From Shewanella vesiculosa (GTDB lineage Bacteria; Pseudomonadota; Gammaproteobacteria; Enterobacterales; Shewanellaceae), in contig NZ_CP073588.1 in assembly GCF_021560015.1 (NCBI RefSeq), positions 2,666,001 to 2,730,000 on the forward strand: a stretch of DNA of 64,000 bases. Reading direction: 5' to 3'. Shown piece by piece: positions 20,540-30,576 of this stretch. The translations under genes and the position numbers were made by a program. How positions within the stretch are numbered: the first letter of the stretch is position 1; each line of letters opens with the position of its first letter. The notes under the pieces were generated by a model. It saw only the letters and a program-made list of their open reading frames with translations. It was not told the DNA's origin and ran no database searches.

Positions 20540-20596
20540 AGTTTGAGGTTTTCGCCGCGGAGTTGACTGATGTCAATGAGCAGCGAAAACCTTAAA
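20540..20596 (-). repeat. Long structured 3'-UTR hairpin after gcvP
   Basis: Arms AGTTTGAGGTTTTCGC and GCGAAAACCTTAAACT (one wobble) enclose a loop with its own small TTGAC/GTCAA stem. It lies between the gcvP stop and the terminator, and may stabilise the mRNA end. Confidence 0.55.
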
Positions 20597-20627
20597 CTGA
20601 AGCAGTATTATCAAGACTAAGCAGCAA

Positions 20628-23516
20628 TTACTCGTAGTCAGATAATGGTACGCACGAACACATAAGGTTGCGGTCGCCATACACATCATCAATACGGTTC
20701 ACCGTTGGCCAAAACTTATTCGCCTTAACCGCAGCGCTTGGGAACACGGCCACTTCACGGCTGTACGGACGTGAATCAAATTCTGGGTCCATAATGTCAG
20801 CCAGCGTATGCGGTGCATTGTGCAGTGGGTTATTGTCCACAGGCCACTCGCCTGCTTCTACCTTGGTGATTTCACCGCGAATAGAAATCATCGCTTCGAT
20901 GAAACGATCCAGCTCAACCTTAGACTCAGATTCAGTAGGCTCAATCATCAAGGTTCCCGCTACTGGGAAGCTCATGGTTGGTGAATGGAAACCGTAGTCG
21001 TTTAGACGCTTAGCGATGTCCATTTCGGTTACGCCAGAAGTTTCTTTTAATGGGCGTAAGTCGATAATACATTCATGGGCAACGCGCTCATTACGGCCAG
21101 TAAATAATACTGGGTAATGTGGGGCGAGCTTTTTCATGATGTAGTTAGCGTTTAATAGCGCAGTTTGGGTAGATTGCTTAACCCCTTTAGTGCCTAACAA
21201 CTTAATGTACATCCAGCTGATTGGCAGGATGCTGGCACTACCATACGGTGCAGCAGATACGGCGCCGTTATGGTCGCTTTCGCGCCCTGGCTTAACCACT
21301 ACGTGACCGGCTACAAATGGCGCAAGGTGTGCTTTAACACCAATTGGGCCCATACCTGGACCACCGCCGCCGTGCGGGATAGCAAAGGTTTTGTGTAGGT
21401 TTAAATGCGATACGTCAGCACCGATAAAGCCTGGTGATGTTAAACCAACCTGTGCGTTCATGTTCGCGCCGTCTAAGTAAACTTGACCGCCATATTGATG
21501 GACGATTTCGCATACTTCGCGGATAGATTCTTCATACACACCGTGAGTCGATGGGTAAGTGATCATGATGCACGATAGGTTACCAGCAAGCTCAGATGCT
21601 TTAGCACGTAAGTCTTCTAAATCGATGTTGCCTTGCTTGTCACAAGCAGTCACCACCACTTGCATACCAGCCAATTGCGCTGATGCTGGGTTAGTACCGT
21701 GAGCAGATTGCGGGATTAAGCAGATGTTACGATGCGCGTCGCCGCGAGATTCGTGGTATTTCTTAATCGCTAACAGACCAGCGTATTCGCCTTGCGCACC
21801 TGAGTTTGGTTGAATACACACAGCGTCATAACCAGTGATTTTTACTAAAAACTCAGACAACTCGTTAATTAACTGGGTATAACCTTGTGCTTGGTCTAGT
21901 GGGCAGAATGGGTGCATGTTAGCAAATTCTGGCCAGCTTACCGGTAGCATTTCCACTGCCGCATTGAGCTTCATGGTGCATGAGCCTAACGAAATCATGG
22001 AGTGGTTTAGGGCTAAATCTTTGTTTTCGAGACGCTTGATATAACGCATCATCTCGGTTTCGCTTTGGTAGCGATTAAACGTTGGATGGGTTAATACAGC
22101 GTCTTGACGTACTAAGGCTTCAGGGATTGACTGACTGCCATTAGCAATGATGTCGGCATCGAGTGCTGCTACGTCTAAACCATGGCCTGCGCCTAAGATT
22201 ACGTCAAACAAGACTGCGATGTCGGCACGGATAGTGGTTTCGTCTACGCTGATACCAAATACGCCATCAGCATCGATACGCAAGTTAACTTGTGCCGCTA
22301 ACGCGCGGGCATTAATGGCTGCAAGGTCGGCACCTTTAACACTGATGGTGTCAAACCAGGTAGTGTTAACCAGTGATACGCCTTTAGCGGTTAAGCCTGC
22401 TGCTAAAATGTCGGCAAAACGGTTAATGCGTGACGCTATGGTTTTTAAGCCTTGTGGGCCGTGGAATACTGCGTAAAACGACGCCATATTGGCGAGTAAA
22501 ATTTGCGCAGTACAAATGTTTGAGTTGGCTTTTTCGCGGCGAATATGTTGCTCGCGCGTTTGCATGGCCATACGTAATGCGCTGTTACCACGGCTGTCTT
22601 TTGACACACCAATAATACGACCAGGCATTGAACGTTTGTGCTCGTCACGGGCAACAAAGAAGGCTGCGTGTGGTCCGCCGTATCCCATTGGTACGCCAAA
22701 ACGTTGCGCGCTACCAAATACCACGTCTGCACCCATGGCGCCTGGAGATTTAAGTAACATCAACGACATGATGTCGGCAGCCACAGTCACGATGACTTTG
22801 TTGTCACGTAGCTTGGCAAATAGCTCAGTGTAATCGGTAATTTGACCAATACGGTTGGTGTACTGGAACAAGGCACCAAATAATTCGTAATTAACAGACT
22901 CGCTTGCTGGGCCAACAACCACTTCAAAACCAAAACATTCAGCGCGAGTTTTAACTACGTCTAATGTTTGTGGAAATACATCATCGGCCACAAAGAAGAT
23001 GTTTGCTTTTTTAGCTTTAGATACCCGTTTGGCTAATGCCATAGCTTCTGCTGCTGCAGTGGCTTCGTCCAGTAATGAGGCTGACGCAAGGTCAAGACCG
23101 GTAAGGTCCATTGACACTTGTTGGAAGTTTAAAATAGCTTCTAAACGGCCTTGGGCGATTTCTGGCTGGTATGGCGTGTAAGCCGTGTACCAACCTGGGT
23201 TTTCAAATACATTACGCAAAATGACATTAGGGACTTGCACGCCGTAGTAACCCATACCGATATAGCTTTTAAATACGGTGTTTTTGTCAGCTATGTTACG
23301 GATATAGGCGATACCTTCGGCTTCGCCACATGAGTCACCTATGGTGAGATCTTGGGGTAAACGAATTTTGCCAGGAACGGTTTGGGCGGTGAGATCTTCT
23401 AGTGACTCTGCTCCAATAAAGTTCAACATTTCTTGTTGTTGTGCTTCACTTGGGCCGATGTGGCGAGTCAGGAAAAGTTCGTGCTGTTCTAGTTGTGTCA
23501 GGGTTTGCTTGGTCAT
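20628..23516 (-). CDS. gcvP: Glycine dehydrogenase (decarboxylating), P-protein
   Basis: A 962-residue single-chain P-protein, the normal length for the proteobacterial fused form. The PLP lysine is Lys709 in the [16 protein letters not shown] motif. It decarboxylates glycine and passes the aminomethyl group to lipoyl-GcvH in the glycine cleavage system. It is last in gcvT-gcvH-gcvP. A 20-bp palindrome in the 175-base gap after gcvH may lower its expression. The start ATG 23516 follows AAGG at suitable distance. Confidence 0.98.
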   Translation of the reverse strand: MTKQTLTQLEQHELFLTRHIGPSEAQQQEMLNFIGAESLEDLTAQTVPGKIRLPQDLTIGDSCGEAEGIAYIRNIADKNTVFKSYIGMGYYGVQVPNVILRNVFENPGWYTAYTPYQPEIAQGRLEAILNFQQVSMDLTGLDLASASLLDEATAAAEAMALAKRVSKAKKANIFFVADDVFPQTLDVVKTRAECFGFEVVVGPASESVNYELFGALFQYTNRIGQITDYTELFAKLRDNKVIVTVAADIMSLMLLKSPGAMGADVVFGSAQRFGVPMGYGGPHAAFFVARDEHKRSMPGRIIGVSKDSRGNSALRMAMQTREQHIRREKANSNICTAQILLANMASFYAVFHGPQGLKTIASRINRFADILAAGLTAKGVSLVNTTWFDTISVKGADLAAINARALAAQVNLRIDADGVFGISVDETTIRADIAVLFDVILGAGHGLDVAALDADIIANGSQSIPEALVRQDAVLTHPTFNRYQSETEMMRYIKRLENKDLALNHSMISLGSCTMKLNAAVEMLPVSWPEFANMHPFCPLDQAQGYTQLINELSEFLVKITGYDAVCIQPNSGAQGEYAGLLAIKKYHESRGDAHRNICLIPQSAHGTNPASAQLAGMQVVVTACDKQGNIDLEDLRAKASELAGNLSCIMITYPSTHGVYEESIREVCEIVHQYGGQVYLDGANMNAQVGLTSPGFIGADVSHLNLHKTFAIPHGGGGPGMGPIGVKAHLAPFVAGHVVVKPGRESDHNGAVSAAPYGSASILPISWMYIKLLGTKGVKQSTQTALLNANYIMKKLAPHYPVLFTGRNERVAHECIIDLRPLKETSGVTEMDIAKRLNDYGFHSPTMSFPVAGTLMIEPTESESKVELDRFIEAMISIRGEITKVEAGEWPVDNNPLHNAPHTLADIMDPEFDSRPYSREVAVFPSAAVKANKFWPTVNRIDDVYGDRNLMCSCVPLSDYE

Positions 23517-23656
23517 GTTAAACCTTGTTCCAAATCGACCAGTTTTGGCTGTAGGGCACAGAACTGGATTAGGGTGAAAATGGGTAATACGTGAATAACC
23601 TGTTTAGGGTTTATTATGTTGCGCGCTCGTCATTGTTTTTAGCTGCACATAACAAA

Positions 23657-23676
23657 GAAGCTCCCTAGGGAGCTTC
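23657..23676 (-). terminator. Perfect palindrome between gcvH and gcvP; possible attenuator
   Basis: GAAGCTCCCT followed by its exact complement. On the minus strand it is followed by TTTG-type T-rich sequence, a weak terminator pattern. It could partly reduce transcription into gcvP. Confidence 0.55.
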
Positions 23677-23691
23677 CTGTGTCATTGGCGA

Positions 23692-24081
23692 TTATTCTTC
23701 GTCAATCACTTCTTGATAGCCTTCGGCATCAAGCAGTCCATCAACTTCTGATTCGTCAGAAGGCATAACGCGGAAGAACCAGCCTTCACCAAAAGCATCG
23801 CTGTTAACAAGCTCTGGTGAATCTTCTAGAGCTTCGTTTACCGCAATCACCTCACCTGAAACCGGTGCGTAAATGTCTGATGCTGCTTTAACAGATTCTG
23901 CTACGGCGCAATCTTCACCGGCAGTGACTGTGTCGCCGACTTCTGGCAATTCGACAAATACCATGTCGCCTAGTAACTCTTGAGCATGCTCTGTAATACC
24001 CACTGTGTAGCTTCCGTCTGTTTCTTTACGGATCCACTCATGTGAAGATGCATATTTCAAGTCTGCTGGAATAGTGCTCAT
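23692..24081 (-). CDS. gcvH: Glycine cleavage system H protein
   Basis: 129 residues, the usual length. The lipoylated lysine is Lys65 in AESVKAASD. It shuttles the aminomethyl group between the P, T and L proteins as a lipoyl arm. Start ATG 24081 has AAGGA upstream. It lies 82 bases after gcvT on the same strand. Confidence 0.98.
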   Translation of the reverse strand: MSTIPADLKYASSHEWIRKETDGSYTVGITEHAQELLGDMVFVELPEVGDTVTAGEDCAVAESVKAASDIYAPVSGEVIAVNEALEDSPELVNSDAFGEGWFFRVMPSDESEVDGLLDAEGYQEVIDEE

Positions 24082-24163
24082 TATTGTTGTTCCTTAATCA
24101 GATGTTCTAAAACTTAATCAATAAATTCTTTTTGGGTAAACCGCAACTCATTTTATTGAATCT

Positions 24164-25258
24164 TTAGAAAGCTTGTTTACCGTTACGTACAAAACTTGGG
24201 GCGATGACTTTTACGTTAACACGCTTTTTACGCATTTCAACTTCAGCTATCGCACCAATACCATTAGGTACACGGGCCATGGCAATAGAATAGCCTAATG
24301 TTGGCGAAAACGACCCGCTGGTGATCACACCTTGATGTTCAACACCCTCAGCGTCGGTAAAAAACACAGCCATATCATGGCGTAATACGCCCTTTTCTTC
24401 CATGACTAAACCGACTAATTTGTCAGTGCCAGCCGCTTTAATTGCAGTAAGTGCGTCACGGCCAATAAAGTCACGATCGCTTGGCTCCCACGCTACGGTC
24501 CAGCCCATGTTAGCGGCTAATGGATTAATTGACTCGTCCATGTCTTGACCGTATAGGTTCATGCCCGCTTCTAAGCGTAAGGTATCACGCGCACCTAGAC
24601 CACATGGCTTAACGCCTGTATCTAATAGCGCTTGCCATAAGGCTTCTGCTTCGGCTTCTGGCACTATGATTTCGTAGCCCGCTTCACCTGTGTAACCTGT
24701 GGTGGCAATAAATAAGCTGCCAGATTGCACACCAAAGAATGGCTTCATTCCTTCAACGGCAGCATTTTGCTCAGCAGAAAATACGCTAGCCGCTTTGGCT
24801 TTAGCATTAGGGCCTTGCACGGCAATCATCGCAAGCTCTGGACGTTCAGTCACCACCACATCAAATGCTGCAGCTTGCTTGTTGATCCAAGCCATGTCTT
24901 TGTCGCGGGTTGCGGAGTTAACCACGACACGGTAATGAGTGTCGGTTAAGTAGTAGGTGATAAGGTCGTCGATGATGCCAGCGGTTTCGTCTAGCATTCC
25001 GCCGTAAAGGGCTTTACCTGGTACGGTAAGCTTGGCGACATCGTTAGCAAGTAACTTACGTAAAAAGGCACAAGCATCGCTGCCGGTAACGTCAACTACC
25101 GTCATGTGAGACACGTCGAACATGCCTGCATCTTGACGAACTGCGTGGTGTTCTTCGATTTGAGAGCCGTAATTAATCGGCATGTCCCAACCGTGGAAAT
25201 CAACCATTTTGGCTTTAGATTCTAAATGCTTGTTAAAAAGTACGGTTTTGCTAGCCAT
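24164..25258 (-). CDS. gcvT: Glycine cleavage system T protein (aminomethyltransferase)
   Basis: 364 residues, full length. It transfers the methylene group to tetrahydrofolate and releases ammonia. Family stretches such as [11 protein letters not shown] near the start, GMFDVSHMT, and [22 protein letters not shown] are present. The ribosome binding site AAAGGGAT is six bases before ATG. It is first in the gcv operon, with a candidate promoter just upstream. Confidence 0.98.
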   Translation of the reverse strand: MASKTVLFNKHLESKAKMVDFHGWDMPINYGSQIEEHHAVRQDAGMFDVSHMTVVDVTGSDACAFLRKLLANDVAKLTVPGKALYGGMLDETAGIIDDLITYYLTDTHYRVVVNSATRDKDMAWINKQAAAFDVVVTERPELAMIAVQGPNAKAKAASVFSAEQNAAVEGMKPFFGVQSGSLFIATTGYTGEAGYEIIVPEAEAEALWQALLDTGVKPCGLGARDTLRLEAGMNLYGQDMDESINPLAANMGWTVAWEPSDRDFIGRDALTAIKAAGTDKLVGLVMEEKGVLRHDMAVFFTDAEGVEHQGVITSGSFSPTLGYSIAMARVPNGIGAIAEVEMRKKRVNVKVIAPSFVRNGKQAF

Positions 25259-25315
25259 TATTATCCCTTTTTTTGAGGCCTTTCTTATGTAGGTTTTTGA
25301 TAAAATGCGGCCAAA

Positions 25316-25346
25316 ATTATACTCCGCAGACCTACTTTGTATACAA
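25316..25346 (-). promoter_or_regulatory. Candidate sigma-70 promoter of gcvTHP
   Basis: On the minus strand, a perfect -10 box TATAAT (25316-25321) lies about 60 bases before gcvT. A TTGTAT -35-like hexamer at 25341-25346 sits within the palindrome CTTTGTATACAAAG, which could be an operator. The 19-base spacing is slightly long. No glycine riboswitch signature was seen here. Confidence 0.45.
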
Positions 25347-25477
25347 AAAATTTTTCTAATCCGAGTCCCGTCGCATTAGTTTAGCTAATCTATTGTTGTA
25401 ATTTATTTACATAATTTTTTACAATAAAAACGCCGACTTAGCTGTATAGACTGATATTAAACAAGTTTCTATATTCG

Positions 25478-26701
25478 CTACGATGAAATTGGCTCACGAC
25501 AAAGTTTAGGTAATGTCATTTTGTTACCCATAGCCTGTTTGATGAACACTGTTTTCAGCCCAGCGACATTATCAACTAGGGTTAGGCCTATGTCGCGCAT
25601 GGCTTTTTTAAGCGGATTACTACCGCCGAACAATCTTTTAAAGCCTTCCATGGTGGCAATCATCTCCATGGCTTCAGCTTTACGCCAACGTTCAAGGGCG
25701 CGCAAATGACTGTATTCGCCTAAATCTTTGCCTTGTTCGTGCAATTGGCTAAAGGTGTCGATAATACTGGCGGCGTCTAAAAAGCCGAGGTTAACCCCTT
25801 GGCCAGCAAGCGGGTGAATAGTATGGGCTGCATCACCAGCCAGCACTAATCGATGGCGGGCAAAATGGCGCGCATAACGCATACGTAATGGGAATGATTG
25901 CCGCTCGCTAATCACCTGGCACAGGCCTAAACGGCCATCGAGCGCGGCGGTTAACGTTTTGCCAAATTCGATATCGTCTAATGCTAATAATTGCTCGGCT
26001 TGCTCGGGCGATACCGACCAGACGATGGAACATAAATTATCGTCATACAAGGGCAACATGGCTAGCGGACCACCGGGTAAAAAGGCTTGTCTGGCGGTCG
26101 CATCATGGGCTAACTCAGTGCGCACAGTAGCCACTATGGCATGGTGGCCGTAGTCCCAGAATGTCAGCGGAATATTGCATTGTTCACGTACCCAAGAATT
26201 GGCTCCGTCGGCTGCCACCACCACTGCGGCGCTGATGTTGTCGCCACCGGCTAGGGTTAGCCAGGCTTCACGTTCGCCAAAGGCAATGCGTTCAAGGCGT
26301 TGACCTTGTAAATGAGTTAAATTGCTGATTTCGCTGGCGCGCTTAGCCAGTGCATAGCTAATGGCATCATTTTCGATAATTGAACCTAAATAGGCTTCGC
26401 TAATACTGTGAGCGTCAAATTCAATTTTGCCTAGACCGTCTTTGTCCCAAACCGACATTTTTTGGTAAGGGCTAACACGGCTGTCATCAAGGTATTGCCA
26501 CGCTCCGAGATTTTCGAGCAATTGTTGGCTGGCTTTGTTAACGGCACTAACACGCAATTTGGGCTCGCCACTCACAGCTTGGGTTTCGCCAGCATCAATG
26601 ACCACCACATTAAGGTCGGCATTCGCTAAGCCAATTGCCGTTGCCAGCCCGACCATACCACCGCCAACAATGGCAACATCATATGTTTGAGTAGAAAACA
26701 T
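25478..26701 (-). CDS. ubiI: 2-octaprenylphenol hydroxylase (FAD-dependent)
   Basis: About 407 residues. I take ATG 26701, six or seven bases after AAGGA, rather than the in-frame TTG at 26707. It has the FAD-binding start DVAIVGGGMVGLA, and an ADGANSWVREQ motif. A GDAAHTIHPLAGQGVNLGF motif binds the FAD ribityl chain. It matches E. coli UbiI along the whole length. It adds the C5 hydroxyl in ubiquinone synthesis at the inner membrane surface. It lies 24 bases after ubiH, in one operon. Confidence 0.95.
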   Translation of the reverse strand: MFSTQTYDVAIVGGGMVGLATAIGLANADLNVVVIDAGETQAVSGEPKLRVSAVNKASQQLLENLGAWQYLDDSRVSPYQKMSVWDKDGLGKIEFDAHSISEAYLGSIIENDAISYALAKRASEISNLTHLQGQRLERIAFGEREAWLTLAGGDNISAAVVVAADGANSWVREQCNIPLTFWDYGHHAIVATVRTELAHDATARQAFLPGGPLAMLPLYDDNLCSIVWSVSPEQAEQLLALDDIEFGKTLTAALDGRLGLCQVISERQSFPLRMRYARHFARHRLVLAGDAAHTIHPLAGQGVNLGFLDAASIIDTFSQLHEQGKDLGEYSHLRALERWRKAEAMEMIATMEGFKRLFGGSNPLKKAMRDIGLTLVDNVAGLKTVFIKQAMGNKMTLPKLCREPISS

Positions 26702-26725
26702 GCTCAATCCTTACCTTAAAATGAG

Positions 26726-28012
26726 TTAACGCCAGCCCATTGCGGTTTGTGCGATGGGACGTTTTAACGGTGGTAGCCAAGACAATAGGCGTAAACCAAG
26801 ATTGCGGCCCGCTACCATCGGCCAATATTGGTTGGAAAAGCCACGTACTAAAAATTCGATATTACTCAGCGTGCTGTCGCGATCCGCTTGGCGTGCGGCT
26901 AAATACTGATGCAAGATAGCATTACTGCCGACATCGACCTCGGTTGAGGGATTAGCTAATTGATACGTACTGAAAGCCTGTTTCAGTACATCCAGTAAGC
27001 CCACAACATCACGCAGGCCAAGATTAAAACCTTGTCCGGCAATCGGGTGTAGGGTTTGCGCCGCATTACCAATAAAGATGCAGCGATGGTAAATCGGTCT
27101 TGGCATGTACGATAACGTCAGTGGATAACTGCTGCGCTGACCGACATCAACGAAGCGACCAACGCGATGGCCAAAGGCTTGTTGTAATGCGGCTAAAAAC
27201 TCGGCTTTGTCGGCATGTTTTAGTTGCTCTGCTTGAGCGGGCGGTAATGCCCACACCACGGAAAAACGCGACTGAGCAGCACTGGCTGACACGGCAGTAT
27301 GCGCCGCAGCGGTCATGGGCACTGAACTCATAGGCAGCAGAGCTAATGGCCCTGTTTGCGTAAAGCGTTCGTAAGCCCAATGCTGGTGCGGCTGGTCAGT
27401 ACTCACATTGGCGACAATGGCCGTTTGATCGAAATTGATTTGTTCTGTGGGTTGGCCAAGATGTTGACGCACCACGGAATTAGCACCATCGGCAGCAACT
27501 AATAACTGGCAATGCAATTGCGTGCCGTTATCTAAAGTTAATAAGTGACCATTGGTTTGAGTCTGCAACTCAGTCACGGTAGCCGGACAAAACACCTCAA
27601 CAGATGATTTAGCCAATTGTTCAAACAACACTTTGCCCACTTGGGCTAACTCAACCACCTGCCCTAATGCTCCTAAGCCAAGCGGTTTAGCGTTAAGTTC
27701 GGTCATACCAAAGTGGCCGCGATCAGAAACATGAATATTTTCGATCGCCGTGCCTAGATGCTGCAACTTGGGCCAAATACCTAAACGAGTCAGTTCGAAA
27801 ATAGAACCGTGCGCAATGGCAATGGAGCGAGCATCAAAACCTGGGTGATTATTGCTCGCTAAGTGGGCTTCGATTAAGGCGATGCGCAGCGGACGCGACA
27901 AGGTGGCAGATAACTTAGCTAGCCCGAGGGCTAACGTGGCTCCGGCCATGGCGCCACCGACAATGGCAATATCAACATTAAGCTGTGCTGTGATGGTGTG
28001 TGCTGTGGTCAT
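26726..28012 (-). CDS. ubiH: 2-octaprenyl-6-methoxyphenol hydroxylase
   Basis: 428 residues of the UbiH/COQ6 flavin monooxygenase family. It shows the N-terminal dinucleotide-binding AIVGGAMAGATLALGLA, the ADGANSVVRQ motif, and a GNAAQTLHPIAGQGFNLGLRD motif (Asn in place of the commoner Asp in the first position pair). It catalyses the C1 hydroxylation of ubiquinone synthesis. It lies between ygfB and ubiI. In E. coli pepP separates ygfB from ubiH; here only 29 bases do. Confidence 0.95.
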   Translation of the reverse strand: MTTAHTITAQLNVDIAIVGGAMAGATLALGLAKLSATLSRPLRIALIEAHLASNNHPGFDARSIAIAHGSIFELTRLGIWPKLQHLGTAIENIHVSDRGHFGMTELNAKPLGLGALGQVVELAQVGKVLFEQLAKSSVEVFCPATVTELQTQTNGHLLTLDNGTQLHCQLLVAADGANSVVRQHLGQPTEQINFDQTAIVANVSTDQPHQHWAYERFTQTGPLALLPMSSVPMTAAAHTAVSASAAQSRFSVVWALPPAQAEQLKHADKAEFLAALQQAFGHRVGRFVDVGQRSSYPLTLSYMPRPIYHRCIFIGNAAQTLHPIAGQGFNLGLRDVVGLLDVLKQAFSTYQLANPSTEVDVGSNAILHQYLAARQADRDSTLSNIEFLVRGFSNQYWPMVAGRNLGLRLLSWLPPLKRPIAQTAMGWR

Positions 28013-28041
28013 ACGCTGCGTTGCTGCCTATACCAAAAATG

Positions 28042-28617
28042 TTAGTGGAAAGTTGAAGACTCATCGGTGTCATTCAATGGCATGTCTAAGCCGAACTCTG
28101 AGTAGCATAAAATAGCTGACATTCTGACAAACTCTTGCAGTTCAAAGTAAGCAACTTCTGACTCTTCGTCATCACCAACATCAAATTCTACTTGAGCAAT
28201 ATCGGCCAGATCTTTAATCACTTCACGTACATCTGGCGATGCTTTGGCTAGCTGTGGTTGAATAATGGCAATGCCGGTTAAAAAGCTTTGAGTCCACAGG
28301 GCTAACGCTTCGACGCGATCGCTTAATGACGCTTCTTCTTCTGGCAATAAGAGGGTAAAACCAAATTCGAAATCCACTAATCGATTAACCGTATCTTGAT
28401 ACAATTCGCTGATCAGCAGTTGTAAATTAGGCTCTAACGGTTGCCCATCGTTCATTAACTCAACTAACGGTGTTAACCAGGCTAAATTTTCTTGTTTAAC
28501 GCCACCACAAATAAGCCCAACCAGTGCGCCATGCACTTCTACTGGATGCTGGCCAACTTCTGCGTAATCTAGGGCCTGTTTTAGTTTTTCAATACATAAT
28601 GAAGGTGGGGTTGCCAT
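28042..28617 (-). CDS. ygfB: UPF0149 (YgfB/YecA) family protein
   Basis: 191 residues, acidic and helical, without membrane segments. It fits YgfB by length, by features such as GALVGLICGG in the first third and the C-terminal EVAYFELQEFVRMSAILCY region, and by its place before ubiH. In Pseudomonas, YgfB affects AlpA/ampD regulation; the general function is unclear. It is first in the ygfB-ubiH-ubiI run and divergent from zapA. Confidence 0.92.
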   Translation of the reverse strand: MATPPSLCIEKLKQALDYAEVGQHPVEVHGALVGLICGGVKQENLAWLTPLVELMNDGQPLEPNLQLLISELYQDTVNRLVDFEFGFTLLLPEEEASLSDRVEALALWTQSFLTGIAIIQPQLAKASPDVREVIKDLADIAQVEFDVGDDEESEVAYFELQEFVRMSAILCYSEFGLDMPLNDTDESSTFH

Positions 28618-28861
28618 GGTTAATTCCTAATAGCGCAATATCTGCATCAATGCTAGCAGAGTTAGGATGATGCTCCAAATGCTAGTGTGTAATGTGGTTA
28701 AATTTGTGAGCCATAAAGTGACTATAATAATTGACAATGAGTGTATTTGTTCAGACAACCAGCAAATAGTTAAAAAGGCGCGTTGTTGCCTTGCTCTTTT
28801 AAATTCAGCCCTATATAGTTCGCCACATGCTTGAGTTTAACTAAGGATCTGTGGCGACATT

Positions 28862-29161
28862 ATGAGTAACAGTGCTGTTGATATCACCCTATTAGGGCGC
28901 ACCTACTCTATCGCATGTCCAAAAGGACGCGAAGATGCCTTGCGCACGGTAGCCAGAGAAGTTGAAAACCAACTGACAACCTTAAAATCTCGTACTAACA
29001 ATTTGAGCCGTGAAGAACTGGCCATTATGGCAGCATTAAACATTGGTAATGAACTGTACGAAGAAAAGCAAAAGAATAAGCAGTACATGGCGCAAATGGA
29101 TGAGCGTATTTCGTTATTGCAATCAACCTTGGAAACATCGTTGGTTGAACGAAGCCGCTAG
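28862..29161 (+). CDS. zapA: Cell division protein ZapA
   Basis: 99 residues. It begins with the ZapA fold (VDITLLGRTYSIACP, then RTVAREVENQL) and ends with a long coiled-coil helix. It cross-links FtsZ filaments at the division ring. The order ygfB (divergent), zapA, 6S RNA, fau is the conserved gammaproteobacterial arrangement. Confidence 0.95.
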   Translation: MSNSAVDITLLGRTYSIACPKGREDALRTVAREVENQLTTLKSRTNNLSREELAIMAALNIGNELYEEKQKNKQYMAQMDERISLLQSTLETSLVERSR

Positions 29162-29208
29162 GAAGGCTAGACTAAGATTTAAGAATGAAGCAAAGCTTGA
29201 TTCAACCA

Positions 29209-29395
29209 GTTTTGCTCCCTGAGATATTCGCCAGTTGGCTAAGTCCCTGTGCCGATAATTACAAACCCAGGGTGAATGCTTTTGTTGACATTGTGCATGC
29301 TCGGCTCGTACCGAGAAGCCTTAGGAAATGAACATTTACCCGCCTTGAACCTACGGTTCAAGGGCTACGCCGGCAGCGGTATTTTGGGGAGCATT
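29209..29395 (+). ncRNA. ssrS: 6S RNA
   Basis: The stretch between zapA and fau matches the E. coli 6S RNA at its most conserved points. These are a terminal stem (TGCTCCCTGAGATATTCG near the start against GTATTTTGGGGAGCA at the end), a GCATGCTCGG...CCGAGAAGCCTTA arm, and a CCTTGAACC...GGTTCAAGGG hairpin near the 3' end. 6S RNA mimics an open promoter and holds sigma-70 RNA polymerase in stationary phase. The ends are estimated to within a few bases. Confidence 0.93.
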
Positions 29396-29403
29396 CTAAT
29401 TTT

Positions 29404-30099
29404 ATGACCATCACTCGTTTTATGACTAACACAGAAAATCGTCCGGTTACGTCAACATCTTCGGCACGTATTAGCTACTTTGCCACCCCTTCTGAGTTTC
29501 AAGAACCGCTGTTCGATAGCACAGACATGAGCCGCGACAACATTCGCCGCCATGTTCGCCAAGAGCGAAATAGCCTTAGCCCTGAAGAACAAAGCCAATT
29601 AGCCTTAATTGCTAGCCGCCACATGCTTGCTGAAATTCAAGCTCAGTCGGCTAAGCATGTTGCCTTGTATTTTACCCAAGACGGTGAATTAGCGACTCAA
29701 AAGCTGATTGAAGCATTATGGGATCTCGACATTAACCTGTATTTGCCCCGGCTTCATCCGTTCAGTAAAGGCAACTTACTGTTTATTCGTTATGATCGCG
29801 ATTCTGTGATGCTTGAAAATCAATACGCTATTAAAGAACCACAATTGAATGTGCAGCATGTTATTACTGTCGATAAACTCGATATGATCATCACCCCTTT
29901 GGTGGCATTTGATGAGCACGGTAACCGTATGGGCATGGGCGGTGGATATTACGACCGCACTTTGGCACAAGTGGTCGATAACAAGCCCTTAGCAGTAGGC
30001 TTTGCCCACGATTGTCAGCAAGTGAGCCAAGTTCCTACCGAGTTTTGGGATATGCCTTTACCAGTGATTATTACCCCAACGAGACGATTAGCTATTTAA
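29404..30099 (+). CDS. fau: 5-formyltetrahydrofolate cyclo-ligase
   Basis: Up to 231 residues. The enzyme domain begins near residue 42 (ATG 29527, MSRDNIRRHVRQERNSL). The first 41 residues are polar, low in structure and absent from E. coli YgfA, so the true start may be 29527 (190 residues). ATP- and substrate-binding features include a PRLHPFSKGNLLFIRY stretch and the GMGGGYYDRTLA motif. It converts 5-formyl-THF to 5,10-methenyl-THF. It is normally co-transcribed with 6S RNA. Confidence 0.93.
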   Translation: MTITRFMTNTENRPVTSTSSARISYFATPSEFQEPLFDSTDMSRDNIRRHVRQERNSLSPEEQSQLALIASRHMLAEIQAQSAKHVALYFTQDGELATQKLIEALWDLDINLYLPRLHPFSKGNLLFIRYDRDSVMLENQYAIKEPQLNVQHVITVDKLDMIITPLVAFDEHGNRMGMGGGYYDRTLAQVVDNKPLAVGFAHDCQQVSQVPTEFWDMPLPVIITPTRRLAI

Positions 30100-30119
30100 A
30101 ATAGCTTAATACTATTAAG

Positions 30120-30300
30120 GTTGTGGCGCTTCGCCCACACCAGACCAAGGAGGGGAAAACTGCTTCCCCTCTTAGATCTCCCCGGCAGCTCCGGCAAAAT
30201 GTTAGTCCTCGTAGCATAATAAAAATCACCTAACGACTCAGATGGTACATCTGATGTGAATGGACTGACGAATGTCGTGATGACATGGATGTCAAAAAAC
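30120..30300 (-). repeat. Dispersed intergenic repeat, copy 3 (inverted relative to copy 2)
   Basis: The reverse complement contains blocks CCAT(G)TCATCA.GACATTCGT..(G/A)TCCATTCACATCAGAT and, further on, CCTCTTGGTC-like to GTGTGGGCGAAGC.CCAC. The same blocks occur in the same order at 20075-20330. Identity is moderate to high by eye. Confidence 0.6.
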
Positions 30301-30510
30301 GACCATGCCCCCCGAGCCTGTTACATATCTGCAAAACAGAAGTCTACATACCTTGAAACACAGGCATGTGTGATAAAGGCCATGATGTCACTACGGCATT
30401 TTCATCATGCTATTTCAGACACTTTGGACGCAGACACCTTGATACTGCAGGTTCCTCTTATATACCAACTAGACTTTGTAAAAGGTAGGAATTAAACATA
30501 ACAGAATAGA

Positions 30511-30549
30511 AAAAGCCCCATCAATAAACGCTATTGATGGGGCTTTTTT
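30511..30549 (-). terminator. Bidirectional terminator of metY
   Basis: A 16-bp stem from AAAAGCCCCATCAATA to its complement, loop AACGC, with T runs on both strands. It lies 28 bases after the metY stop. Confidence 0.92.
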
Positions 30550-30576
30550 CATTATATTGCTTAGGTAAAAATAGGC

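Larger units (their letters stand above)
19813..20627. other. Repeat-rich intergenic region after the AT-rich island
   Basis: The AT-rich character ends near 19860. After that come a dispersed repeat shared with 2.2 kb and, inverted, with 30.1-30.3 kb; a 36-bp palindrome; a REP-like hairpin; and the terminator of the gcv genes. No protein gene is supported. Confidence 0.75.
30100..30576. other. Repeat-bearing intergenic region
   Basis: Contains dispersed repeat copy 3 in inverted orientation, including the hairpin GAGGGGAA/TTCCCCTC at 30150-30171 which could end fau transcription, and the metY terminator at 30511-30549. A 79-codon frame at 30256-30495 lies in repeat-like sequence and shows no family likeness. 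Confidence 0.7.

Noticed and set aside
25259..25477. Glycine riboswitch ahead of gcvT
   Set aside because: The leader has none of the conserved riboswitch core; only a promoter-like pair is visible.
30256..30495. 79-codon frame between fau and metY
   Set aside because: It lies in a dispersed repeat, has no family likeness and no ribosome binding site.
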